Shown: piece by piece, positions 7,317-14,582 of the stretch
Layout: the number at the start of each line of letters is the position of its first letter
Position numbering within the stretch: position 1 is the first letter of the stretch
Source of the DNA: Flavobacteriaceae bacterium
Lineage (GTDB): Bacteria; Bacteroidota; Bacteroidia; Flavobacteriales; Flavobacteriaceae
Assembly (NCBI GenBank): GCA_002711185.1
Contig: PAHL01000035.1
Span: 1-14,582, forward strand
Direction: 5' to 3'
DNA length: 14,582 nt
Translations under genes and position numbers: made by a program
The notes under the pieces: generated by a model
The model's input: the letters and a program-made list of their open reading frames with translations, nothing else
Told to the model about the DNA's origin: nothing
Databases searched by the model: none

Positions 7317-8423
7317 TTAAATTATTGATTTTTTCAAGGATTGTATAAATATATCATTCTCTTCCTTAGTGCCAACTGTGACTCTTATACATCCATTCAG
7401 GCTTGGGGAATTTGACATGTTTTTAACTAATATATTATCTGCCAAAAGCCTATTAAAAACATCATTTGCTGACCCCTTTAAAATTTTAAACAAAATAAAG
7501 TTTGTTTTACTCTCATAAACTTCTATATCTTTTATATCTTTCATCATATCAAACAAAAGTTTTCTATTTTTGATAATTTCTTTTACTTGAATATTAATAA
7601 AGTTACTATCTTCAGTATAAAGTTCACTAATTTTTTGAGATATTGAATTTATATTAAATGGTAATCTTAATTTATTAATTTGCTTTATTATCGAGCTTTC
7701 GCCAAACAAATAACCCAGTCTCAAACCTGCTAAACCAACTTTAGAAAAAGTTTTCATAACTAATAAATTATCAAACTTATTTATTTCTTCTAAAAAAGAT
7801 TCTCCAGAAAAAGCACCATACGCTTCATCAATTACAACAATACCGTTTGTTTCTTTAATTATTAAATTAATATCATCTTTTGACCATAAATTGCCAGTTG
7901 GATTATTTGGATATGCTAAAAAAATTATAGCTGGGTCTAGCTCTTTAATTTTTTCAATCATCTTGCTTATATTAAGAGAAAAATTTTCTCTTAATGGAAC
8001 TTCTTCAAATCGAAGTTTCAAAACTTGAGCTATTTTTTTATACATACTGAAAGATGGATGTGGACACAGTATTGTATTATCTGATTTTAAAAAAGCCATG
8101 CAAATTAATTGAATTAACTCGTCTGAGCCATTACCAATTATACAATCACATTTTTTTTCTAAACTATACTTTTTAAGAAGTGAATTCCTTAAATTTTCGC
8201 AATTTGCATCAGGATACCTATTAATATTCACATTTACGTCGAAATTATCTATATTCTCCAAAGTCTGCGAATCTATAGATAATGGAATATTTGCCTTTAT
8301 GCTAATTTCATGATCGTAAGGATTCTCCATTGCATCTAACTTAACTAACCCATTAGAATCGAGTACTTCATATTCATTTAATATATCCATATCATCTCTT
8401 AAGAAATCAGTTATTTTTTTCAT
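7317..8423 (-). CDS. hisC: Histidinol-phosphate aminotransferase
   Basis: A PLP-dependent transaminase converting imidazole-acetol phosphate and glutamate to histidinol phosphate and 2-oxoglutarate, in the cytoplasm. The 368-aa class-I/II fold protein has NRYPD (68-72), IIGNGSDELIQ (95-105), AYPNNPTGN (170-178), VVIDEAYGAF (196-205) and the Schiff-base lysine Lys228 within TFSKVGLAGLRLGY (225-238). Near the C-terminus NGCIRVTVGT carries the substrate-binding Arg347. The start overlaps the hisD stop as ATGA (8423-8420), so it is probably translationally coupled to hisD. It is the last gene of the unit, with no strong GC-rich terminator before petA. Confidence 0.96.
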   Translation of the reverse strand: MKKITDFLRDDMDILNEYEVLDSNGLVKLDAMENPYDHEISIKANIPLSIDSQTLENIDNFDVNVNINRYPDANCENLRNSLLKKYSLEKKCDCIIGNGSDELIQLICMAFLKSDNTILCPHPSFSMYKKIAQVLKLRFEEVPLRENFSLNISKMIEKIKELDPAIIFLAYPNNPTGNLWSKDDINLIIKETNGIVVIDEAYGAFSGESFLEEINKFDNLLVMKTFSKVGLAGLRLGYLFGESSIIKQINKLRLPFNINSISQKISELYTEDSNFINIQVKEIIKNRKLLFDMMKDIKDIEVYESKTNFILFKILKGSANDVFNRLLADNILVKNMSNSPSLNGCIRVTVGTKEENDIFIQSLKKSII

Positions 8424-9730
8424 TCAATCTTCCCTTTATTATTTCTTAAACTTGCTGAATCTTTATGCGAAAATAATCCCTCCGCATTTGCTAAAACTGT
8501 TGCATGTTTCGCCAATAAAATTGCAGATTTTTCAGAACATTGAATAATATTTGATCTTTTTTGAAAATCATAAACTCCCAATGGAGAAGAAAATTTTGCA
8601 GTACCAACTGTTGGAAGAACATGATTAGATCCGGCGCAATAATCTCCAAATACTTCTGGGGTATACTCTCCTAAAAATATTGCTCCAGCATTTTTTATTT
8701 TATTAAGATATTTTTTACTATCTTTAATTGATAATTGTAAATGCTCTGGTGCAAGATCATTTGATATTTCGATAGCATTTTCTATATCTTTTGAATTAAT
8801 CATTAAACCAAAGTTATTTAATGAAGACTCTATAATACTTTTTCTTTCCTGAGAATTTATCTTATCCTGCATAACTCTTTCTACTTTTTTAAGTAGATTT
8901 TCATCGGGAGATATTAATATAGATTGAGCCAGTTCGTCGTGCTCTGCCTGAGAAAATAGATCCGAAGCTATCCATTCTTCATTAGCTGATGAATCTGCTA
9001 TTACAAGTATTTCAGATGGTCCAGCAAAACTATCTATACCAACTTCTCCATATAATTCTTTTTTCGCTTCGGCTACATATTGACTTCCAGGGCCTACTAT
9101 CATATTTACTTTGGGAATTGTATCTGTCCCAAAAGCTAGTGCTGCTATCGAGTGTGCCCCACCTAACCTAAAAATTCTATCTACACCTCCTAAAGATGCA
9201 GCGGCAAGAACCATATTATTTACATCTCCATGTGGAGAGGGAACAACCATAATGATTTCATTTACTCCAGCAACTTTAGCCGGAACAGAATTCATTAAAA
9301 CACTCGATGGGTATGCTGCAGAACCTCCAGGCACATACACTCCAACTTTATCTATTGCAGTAATTTGCTCACCTAAAGTTATTCCTTCACTAGTATAGTT
9401 CCATGGTTTTGTTTTTTGGTGTTCAGCAAATTCTTGGATTCGACTTTTTGCAAATCGCAAAGCATCAAGCTCTTCCTTACTAATTTTCTTTAAAGCTTCC
9501 GAACATTTTTCTTTTGAAATTTCTAACTCGCTTGCGTTTTGCACATCATAATTATCATATTGTCCTGAATATTTAACTAATGCCACATCTCCCTTTGATT
9601 TTACTTCTGAGATAATAGTTCTTACTTTTTCTTTTATATCAGATGTATTAATCTTTCTCTTAGAGATATGACTTTGCAAATCTTTAGAAAAACTATTATC
9701 GCTAGAGTTGATTTTTTTAATTTTGAGCAT
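8420..9730 (-). CDS. hisD: Histidinol dehydrogenase
   Basis: A zinc enzyme that oxidises histidinol to histidine in two NAD-dependent steps, the last reactions of histidine synthesis. The 436-aa product has VGVYVPGGSAAYPSSVLMN (129-147), the signature region GIDSFAGPSEILVIAD (231-246), zinc ligands Gln261 and His264 in SQAEHDELAQ (260-269), catalytic Glu329/His330 in APEHLQL (327-333), Asp363 in FGDYCAGSNHVLPT (361-374) and His422 in GLFSHKDS (418-425). The usual GPGN reads GPGS here (213-216). The start ATG at 9730 lies inside the end of aroG (14-base overlap), with only a weak purine run upstream. It overlaps hisC by four bases. Confidence 0.97.
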   Translation of the reverse strand: MLKIKKINSSDNSFSKDLQSHISKRKINTSDIKEKVRTIISEVKSKGDVALVKYSGQYDNYDVQNASELEISKEKCSEALKKISKEELDALRFAKSRIQEFAEHQKTKPWNYTSEGITLGEQITAIDKVGVYVPGGSAAYPSSVLMNSVPAKVAGVNEIIMVVPSPHGDVNNMVLAAASLGGVDRIFRLGGAHSIAALAFGTDTIPKVNMIVGPGSQYVAEAKKELYGEVGIDSFAGPSEILVIADSSANEEWIASDLFSQAEHDELAQSILISPDENLLKKVERVMQDKINSQERKSIIESSLNNFGLMINSKDIENAIEISNDLAPEHLQLSIKDSKKYLNKIKNAGAIFLGEYTPEVFGDYCAGSNHVLPTVGTAKFSSPLGVYDFQKRSNIIQCSEKSAILLAKHATVLANAEGLFSHKDSASLRNNKGKIE

Positions 9731-10781
9731 TTTTTTTTCTTTTATCTACCGCCTCCGATAAAGTATACAGAGCTTTCTTTGTATCTTCCCATCCAATACA
9801 TGCGTCAGTGACGCTTTTTCCATAAACCAGATTTTCATCGTTTATATTTTGATTGCCTTCTACAAGATTACTTTCAATCATTAAACCTTTAATCCTTTTT
9901 TCACCGCTACTTAATTGTTTTGCAACATCATCTATAACGTTCATTTGTTTTTTAAAATCTTTCATACTATTAGCATGACTACAATCAACAACAATTTGTT
10001 TTGCTAGATTAGCCTTCTCTAATCTTGCAGATACTTCGTCTATACTTTTCTCATCATAATTAACTTTTTTTGAGCCACCTCTTAAAATTGTATGACAATA
10101 AGAATTTCCGCTTGTTGAAAATATTGCGGAATTACCTTCTTTAGTTACCGATAAGAAATGATGAGCTCCAGAAGCGGATTTAATAGCATCAAAAACAATT
10201 TGCAAATTACCGTCTGTTCCATTTTTAAAGCCTACAGGACATGATAAACCAGAAGCTAATTCTCTATGGCATTGACTTTCGGTTGTTCTCGCACCAATAG
10301 CTCCCCAACTTATAATATCTGCAATATATTGTGGGCTAATTAAGTCTAAGTATTCAGTTCCAGCTGGAATACCAAGGTTTACAATATCTAATAATAATTT
10401 TCTCCCAATCCTAATACCCTCATTTACTTTAAAACTTCCATCTAACATTGGATCATTAATTAGACCCTTCCAGCCAATTGTAGTTCTTGGTTTCTCAAAG
10501 TATACCCTCATAATTACAAATAAATTTTTGGATAACTCACGAGATATTTTTTCTAACCTTGTTGCATAATCTATTGCAGCTTCAGGATCATGAATTGAAC
10601 ATGGGCCAATAACTATAAAAACTCGATCATCTTTTTCATCTAATATATTTTCTATAACTTTTCTAGAATCTAAAATAATATTAGCTGCATTATTAGAAAT
10701 TGGAAGCTCTCTCCTTATTTCTTCAGGAGTACTTAATTCTTGTGTCTCTAATATTCTTAAATCATCTGTTTTAAGAGTCAT
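9717..10781 (-). CDS. aroG: 3-deoxy-D-arabino-heptulosonate 7-phosphate synthase, class I (AroG-like)
   Basis: Condenses phosphoenolpyruvate and erythrose 4-phosphate to DAHP, the committing step of the shikimate pathway. The 354-aa product follows E. coli AroG closely: DDLRI (6-10), VIGPCSIHDP (57-66) with metal ligand Cys61, MRVYFEKPRTTIGWKGLIND (91-110), SWGAIGARTTESQCHRELAS (158-177), PVGFKNGTDG (182-191), His269 in DCSHANS, Glu303 in MIESNLVEGNQ, and Asp326. Pro150 and Ser180 match positions of the phenylalanine pocket of AroG, whereas AroH has Gly where Pro150 lies. A phenylalanine-sensitive type is therefore likely but not proven; aroF-like control cannot be excluded. I chose ATG 10781 because it aligns with the family start and has TGAG six bases upstream. 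The alternative ATG 10814 would overlap hisG by 23 bases. It sits between hisG and hisD, a position not usual for this gene. Confidence 0.94.
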   Translation of the reverse strand: MTLKTDDLRILETQELSTPEEIRRELPISNNAANIILDSRKVIENILDEKDDRVFIVIGPCSIHDPEAAIDYATRLEKISRELSKNLFVIMRVYFEKPRTTIGWKGLINDPMLDGSFKVNEGIRIGRKLLLDIVNLGIPAGTEYLDLISPQYIADIISWGAIGARTTESQCHRELASGLSCPVGFKNGTDGNLQIVFDAIKSASGAHHFLSVTKEGNSAIFSTSGNSYCHTILRGGSKKVNYDEKSIDEVSARLEKANLAKQIVVDCSHANSMKDFKKQMNVIDDVAKQLSSGEKRIKGLMIESNLVEGNQNINDENLVYGKSVTDACIGWEDTKKALYTLSEAVDKRKKNAQN

Positions 10782-10787
10782 AATTTT

Positions 10788-10791
10788 CTCA
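10788..10791 (-). promoter_or_regulatory. Ribosome binding site supporting the downstream aroG start
   Basis: TGAG on the minus strand, six bases before the ATG at 10781-10779 and immediately after the hisG stop (10794-10792). It favours this start over the ATG at 10814 inside hisG. Confidence 0.45.
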
Positions 10792-11421
10792 CTATATAAA
10801 TTTTTCAAAAGCATTAATAATAACTTCTATTGATTTTGTTTTTATTTTCATAGAAGCTTTGTTAGTAATAAGTTGTGCACTAACATCGAATATTGAATCA
10901 ATTTCTTTCAAGCCATTTGCTTTGAGAGTTTCTCCACTATCTACCAAATCTACAATATAGTCCGACAAACCAAGTATCGGCGCAAGCTCCATAGATCCAT
11001 ATAGCTTTATTATATCAACTTGTTTCTTTTTTTTAATAAAATAATTATTAGCACATTTTACATACTTCGTAGCTACTTTAATCTTGGGTCCAGGAGTACA
11101 GTCTGGTAAACTTGCTAAAACCATTCGACATTTTGATATATTTAAATCAAGCGGAATATAAATATTGTTAGAGCCATATTCTATCAATGTATCTTTTCCA
11201 ACTATTCCAATATCTGCTGCACCATTACCAACATAAGTAGGTACATCTGCAGCTCTTACTATGACTAATTTTATCTTTTCATTATTCGTATCATAGATTA
11301 GTTTTCTAGAATCTTGCATGCTTTCAAGAGTTTTAATTCCTAACTGATCAAGAAGCACTAATCCTTCTTCTAAAATTCTACCTTTAGATATAGCAATTAT
11401 AATTTCATCTTTTATTTTCAT
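10792..11421 (-). CDS. hisG: ATP phosphoribosyltransferase, short form
   Basis: Catalyses the first step of histidine synthesis, joining ATP and PRPP to phosphoribosyl-ATP. The 209-aa product has the N-terminal ISKGRILE (11-18), the DIGIVGKD segment (70-77), ELAPILGLSDYIVDLV (145-160) and the PRPP-binding loop DLVDSGETLKANGL (158-171). It ends soon after, without the C-terminal regulatory ACT-like domain of the roughly 300-aa long form. Short HisG proteins act with the regulatory subunit HisZ, which should therefore be encoded elsewhere; it is not in this window. The start overlaps the murA stop as ATGA (11421-11418). This murA-hisG linkage is characteristic of Pseudomonas-type gammaproteobacteria. 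Confidence 0.97.
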   Translation of the reverse strand: MKIKDEIIIAISKGRILEEGLVLLDQLGIKTLESMQDSRKLIYDTNNEKIKLVIVRAADVPTYVGNGAADIGIVGKDTLIEYGSNNIYIPLDLNISKCRMVLASLPDCTPGPKIKVATKYVKCANNYFIKKKKQVDIIKLYGSMELAPILGLSDYIVDLVDSGETLKANGLKEIDSIFDVSAQLITNKASMKIKTKSIEVIINAFEKFI

Positions 11422-12674
11422 TGAGGTAATCTCTTAATATTTGCACCAATTTTTGTTAGTTTTTCTTCAATACACTCATACCCCCTATCAATGTGATATA
11501 TTCTATCAACAATTGTCTGACCCTTCGCAACTAAGCCTGCTAAAATCAAACTTGCAGATGCTCTTAAGTCCGTTGCCATAACAGGTGCACCAGTTAAATC
11601 TTTTACTCCTTTTATAATTGCGGTATTTCCATTAATATCAATATCAGCACCCATTCTAACCAACTCCTGAACGTGCATAAACCTATTTTCAAAAACAGAT
11701 TCAACCACTTTACTTTTTCCTTTAGAAATCGAATTTAAAGCAATAAATTGTGCTTGCATATCAGTAGGAAAATCTGGATATGGGTTTGTTGTAATATTTA
11801 CAGCATCCAATTTAGATCTTGCCTCAATATTTATAATATCGTTTTTTACTGAAATCTCTGCCCCGGCCCTTTTTAATTTTTCAATAATTATTTTAATTGT
11901 ATCCGGCCGAGTATGTGTCAATGTTAATTTTCCATTTGTAATTGCCGCAGCCACTAGGAAAGTTGCTGTTTCAATTCTGTCTGGCAAAACATCGTAATTA
12001 CATCCTTTTAAATTTTTAACTCCTTCAATGGTTATGGTGGAAGAACCATCCCCTTCAATTTTAGCACCCATTAATCTTAAACAATTTGCTAAATCAATTA
12101 TTTCTGGCTCTTTTGCAGCATTTTTTATAAAAGTTTTACCGGATGCTAAAGCTGCTGCCATCATAATATTCTCTGTTCCTGTAACTGTAGCTGTAGGAAA
12201 ATTTATTTTGGCTCCTTTTAGCTTTTTTGTTTTTGCAATAATGTATCCATCTTCAACTTTAATATTTGCTCCCATTGCTTTTAGACCATCTAGATGAAGA
12301 TTCACAGGTCTTGAGCCAATTGCGCAGCCACCTGGAAGAGAAACTTTTGCTTCTCCAAAATGAGCTAGTAATGGGCCTAAAACAAGAATAGAGGCTCTCA
12401 TTGTTTTTACCATTTCATAAGGAGCGTAAAATTTATTTACAGATGAAGCATTAATACTAACTTTCATTTTTTCATCAATAGATAATGTTGCGCCCATTTC
12501 TGTAAGAAGTGAAATTGTTGTCGTAACATCCTGTAAATGTGGAACATTGCCAATAACTACCTCTTCCTCGCTCAATAGACTTGCAGCTAGTATTGGTAGC
12601 ACCGAGTTTTTTGCACCAGATATTCTTACTTCCCCTTCTAAAGGTTTTCCACCAGTTATTAATAGTTTTTCCAT
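11418..12674 (-). CDS. murA: UDP-N-acetylglucosamine 1-carboxyvinyltransferase
   Basis: Transfers enolpyruvate from PEP to UDP-GlcNAc, the first committed step of peptidoglycan precursor synthesis in the cytoplasm. The 418-aa EPSP-synthase-fold protein has SGAKNSVLP (19-27; Lys22, Asn23), the catalytic loop LPGGCAIGSRPVNLHLDGL with Cys117 (equivalent to E. coli Cys115, the residue fosfomycin alkylates), ATVTGTENIMMAAALASG, and PYPDFPTDMQAQF containing the catalytic Asp. With Cys rather than Asp in the loop it is the fosfomycin-susceptible type by sequence. It starts two bases after the mlaC stop and its stop overlaps the hisG start, so it is embedded in the operon. The small bolA/ibaG and mlaB genes that often precede murA are missing here. 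Confidence 0.98.
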   Translation of the reverse strand: MEKLLITGGKPLEGEVRISGAKNSVLPILAASLLSEEEVVIGNVPHLQDVTTTISLLTEMGATLSIDEKMKVSINASSVNKFYAPYEMVKTMRASILVLGPLLAHFGEAKVSLPGGCAIGSRPVNLHLDGLKAMGANIKVEDGYIIAKTKKLKGAKINFPTATVTGTENIMMAAALASGKTFIKNAAKEPEIIDLANCLRLMGAKIEGDGSSTITIEGVKNLKGCNYDVLPDRIETATFLVAAAITNGKLTLTHTRPDTIKIIIEKLKRAGAEISVKNDIINIEARSKLDAVNITTNPYPDFPTDMQAQFIALNSISKGKSKVVESVFENRFMHVQELVRMGADIDINGNTAIIKGVKDLTGAPVMATDLRASASLILAGLVAKGQTIVDRIYHIDRGYECIEEKLTKIGANIKRLPQ

Positions 12675-12676
12675 TT

Positions 12677-13285
12677 CTAGGACTCAGACTCTAATCTATT
12701 AATGACAGATTCTATTCCTTTTTCCTCAATTTCTGGGAGCAAACTTTTTCTCAAGCTTTTTACAAGCCTTAAACCATTTGCGACAACCTCAACAATTTTC
12801 CAGCTGTCTGGTGACTCTTTCATTACATATATGACTTGAAATGCCGGTTTTCCTTGACCAATAGATAGTTCAGTTTTAACAAGATAGAAACTTTTTGCTT
12901 TTGAAGAACTAATAATTGTAATTTTTGAATTTGCATATTCCACAATTGTTTTGGCATATATTCTTATTAATTGATTTTTTAAAGCTTGTTTAAATCTATT
13001 TTTTTGCGCAGATGACGTTTCCTGATAATTTTTTTTTCCAATTATGCTTCTTATTAAAACATCGAAATCAATTATTGGAGATAAGATATTATCTACTCTT
13101 TCATAAAAAGTAGTTATATCTTTTTCATACATTTCCTTATTTTTCTCAACATCTGTAAATAAATTATTCGCTGCCGAAAGAATTACATTTTCAGGTGATT
13201 CTTTCGTGGCAAATGTTTCATCGCTTCCTAAAAAAAATACTGATATCAGTAAAGATATTATTGTAAATAATTTTAATTGTCTCAT
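12677..13285 (-). CDS. mlaC: MlaC/Ttg2D-family periplasmic phospholipid-binding protein
   Basis: MlaC shuttles phospholipids between the outer membrane and an inner-membrane MCE transporter. The 202-aa product has a signal peptide (1-26, cleavage after TFA) and the family core: IIDFDVLIRSIIGKKNYQ (residues about 72-89), an amphipathic segment FKQALKNQLIRIYAKTIVEY, and the late strand region SWKIVEVVANGLRLVKSLR. Its position just upstream of murA matches the mla cluster of other gammaproteobacteria, but mlaF, mlaE, mlaD and mlaB are not adjacent in this window. The upstream neighbour is an RND/MMPL permease, a pairing reminiscent of hopanoid-associated HpnM/HpnN. HpnM is therefore an alternative name. 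A hairpin covers the ribosome site. The ATG at 13285 has GGA about eleven bases upstream. Confidence 0.88.
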   Translation of the reverse strand: MRQLKLFTIISLLISVFFLGSDETFATKESPENVILSAANNLFTDVEKNKEMYEKDITTFYERVDNILSPIIDFDVLIRSIIGKKNYQETSSAQKNRFKQALKNQLIRIYAKTIVEYANSKITIISSSKAKSFYLVKTELSIGQGKPAFQVIYVMKESPDSWKIVEVVANGLRLVKSLRKSLLPEIEEKGIESVINRLESES

Positions 13286-13311
13286 ACCATATTATTCCAT
13301 AATATTAGGTA
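13285..13311 (-). promoter_or_regulatory. Inverted repeat enclosing the mlaC ribosome binding site
   Basis: On the minus strand ATATTAT (13305-13299) and ATAATAT (13295-13289) pair around a GGA loop. The stem can be extended by TACC/GGTA beyond a two-base bulge, ending on the A of the mlaC start codon. The loop GGA is the only Shine-Dalgarno-like element. The pairing is mostly A-U, so it may be only modestly stable. It could moderate mlaC translation or mark an mRNA processing site. Confidence 0.4.
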
Positions 13312-13328
13312 CATCATCAAGAAAGATC

Positions 13329-14582
13329 CTAATTATTTTCTTTCCCAAGAGGTTTGAAAATTATTAGCAATGCGGGTAACAAAGTTAAAGAAGCTAAAAG
13401 CGCAGCTAACATAGCTAAGCCTGTAAGCAGACCAAAGTATATTGTTGGTATGAAGTTTGATAAGGAAAGAATCGAAAATCCTATAACTATAATCGAAGAA
13501 GTATAATACATTGCCTTTCCTATACTTCCATGACAAATTTCTACTGTTTTTGAATAATCTCTATGTTGCGAAAACTCCCTTTTGAATCTAATTATATAAT
13601 GAATAGTATTGTCAACTGCTATACCTACACTTATAGCTGCAATAGTAATAGTCATTAAATCAAGAGGGATAGATTTTAAGCCCATAAAACCTAGAACTAG
13701 AGTTGCAGGTAAAATATTTGGGACTATTGCTAATATTGCCAAATAAAAAGATCTAAATAAAACTATAAACATAAACATTATAGATATAAAAACAAATCCA
13801 ATAGTTTGAATTTGAGAAGAAAATAAACTTTGAAGCATGTTATTGTATAAAACTAACATATTTGTTGTATTAAATCTTTCTTTATCATATCCCATCTCTT
13901 CAGATAAGTAATTTTCTACCCTTTGAATAAACTCCTTTCGATTTAAATTCTTATCGGAATCAATTACTCTTAAAGTAATTCTTGTTTGCTCTTCATTTTC
14001 TGATAAATAAGGATCAAGTAAAACTTTTTTAACATCATTTGATAATGAGTCTTTAATTGCACCTACTTGTAAATCAGATAAAAGCTCATTATTATTTAAG
14101 CCCTTAGCTAATTTATATAAAGTTGCGATAGATAAAACTTTGCCTGTTTCTGGCTGTAACTCTAAAAAATTATGTATTTTTTCTATTTCTTTAAATTTTG
14201 GATTTGTAAGCCAATAACCTTTAATTTCTTCTTCATCACCAAGTAGTTCTGAAAGATCATCAAAATCTTCATCTAGGTCAGAATTATTATCGTCATTATT
14301 TTCTTTCAAAGGCTTATCAATAATTATATCAAAAGGAGTTGTACCTCCAAGTTGCTTATCAATTTCAAGCATACCTTGATATATTTCTGTATCAGAATGA
14401 AAATAATCAATAAATCTATTCTCCACCTTTATCTTTGAAATACCAAAAGCGCTAATCATAAAAACTATCGATGCAATTAAAATTATTTTCATGTGATTTT
14501 TTATTGAGAAAGATGCAAAACTATTTGTAATGTTTCTTGTTAAGTCATTTTTTTCTTTTACATCTTCATTTGGAAGTATTAT
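13329..14582 (-). CDS. RND superfamily / MMPL permease, C-terminal half (5' end outside window)
   Basis: An inner-membrane permease of the RND/MMPL group, proposed to move lipids or hydrophobic compounds. 417 residues lie in the window. The frame is open to the window edge with no stop upstream of the ATG at 14492, so that ATG is internal. The visible part matches the second repeat of such proteins: one transmembrane helix (about 33-50), a periplasmic domain beginning NRFIDYFHSD, with LGGTTPFDIIID (about 78-89) and a highly acidic insert (about 95-120), then four to five helices. These include PNILPATLVLGFMGL and the conserved GIAVDNTIHYIIRFKR segment. The first repeat must be encoded beyond 14582. 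It ends 43 bases before mlaC, suggesting a shared role in envelope lipid traffic; the substrate is unknown. Confidence 0.88.
   Translation of the reverse strand: MILPNEDVKEKNDLTRNITNSFASFSIKNHMKIILIASIVFMISAFGISKIKVENRFIDYFHSDTEIYQGMLEIDKQLGGTTPFDIIIDKPLKENNDDNNSDLDEDFDDLSELLGDEEEIKGYWLTNPKFKEIEKIHNFLELQPETGKVLSIATLYKLAKGLNNNELLSDLQVGAIKDSLSNDVKKVLLDPYLSENEEQTRITLRVIDSDKNLNRKEFIQRVENYLSEEMGYDKERFNTTNMLVLYNNMLQSLFSSQIQTIGFVFISIMFMFIVLFRSFYLAILAIVPNILPATLVLGFMGLKSIPLDLMTITIAAISVGIAVDNTIHYIIRFKREFSQHRDYSKTVEICHGSIGKAMYYTSSIIVIGFSILSLSNFIPTIYFGLLTGLAMLAALLASLTLLPALLIIFKPLGKENN

Noticed and set aside
9111..9398. 95-codon plus-strand frame opposite hisD
   Set aside because: Shadow of the highly conserved HisD core; no recognisable domain or ribosome site.
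12028..12297. 89-codon plus-strand frame opposite murA
   Set aside because: Shadow of MurA coding sequence, hydrophobic only because it is the complement of conserved codons.
13333..13536. 67-codon minus-strand frame overlapping the permease end
   Set aside because: Different frame of the same strand as the permease; the permease frame has clear RND motifs, so no frameshift needs to be invoked.

Overview
The window is a compact, very AT-rich stretch (roughly 30% G+C by eye) of a gammaproteobacterial core chromosome. It holds RNase P RNA and fourteen protein genes with almost no intergenic space. Two things point to a streamlined, probably marine, gammaproteobacterium of SAR86-like type: the gene order (rnpB-rsmI-lpoA, sspA beside petABC, murA-hisG-hisD-hisC, an MlaC gene upstream of murA) and the protein features (PHP-motif SspA, cytochrome b ending VPDRVTG, short-form HisG). 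The lineage is inference from composition and order only; no 16S or marker phylogeny is possible here.

Layout. Positions 1-330 (minus) encode RNase P RNA, apparently driven by a promoter inside the end of rsmI (16S C1402 methyltransferase, minus, TTG start). The rsmI start codon overlaps that of the divergent lpoA-like lipoprotein gene (plus), which is followed by a GlcD-like FAD oxidoreductase (plus). The FAD gene converges on sspA, and the two stop codons share four bases. Reading leftwards on the minus strand, petA-petB-petC (Rieske protein, cytochrome b, cytochrome c1) lead into sspA. A (TAA)n microsatellite sits between petC and sspA. A candidate petA promoter lies in the 85-base gap after hisC.

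The right half (7317-14582, minus) looks like one long transcription unit: RND/MMPL permease (5' end outside the window), mlaC, murA, hisG, aroG, hisD, hisC. Junctions there are 43 bases or less, often ATGA overlaps. It combines envelope lipid transport, peptidoglycan precursor synthesis, histidine synthesis and the first step of aromatic amino acid synthesis. The left half combines respiration (bc1 complex), peptidoglycan synthase activation (LpoA-like) and RNA maturation or modification (RNase P, RsmI).

I see no mobile element, CRISPR array, tRNA or phage gene, and no convincing novel multi-gene system. The points most worth a second look are the extra transmembrane hairpin in cytochrome b, aroG inside the his cluster, the microsatellite giving nine consecutive in-frame stops after petC, the overlapping divergent start codons of rsmI/lpoA, and the compensated base-pair change in RNase P helix P4. 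No gene-free stretch exceeds 300 bases; the longest is the petA upstream gap (85 bases).
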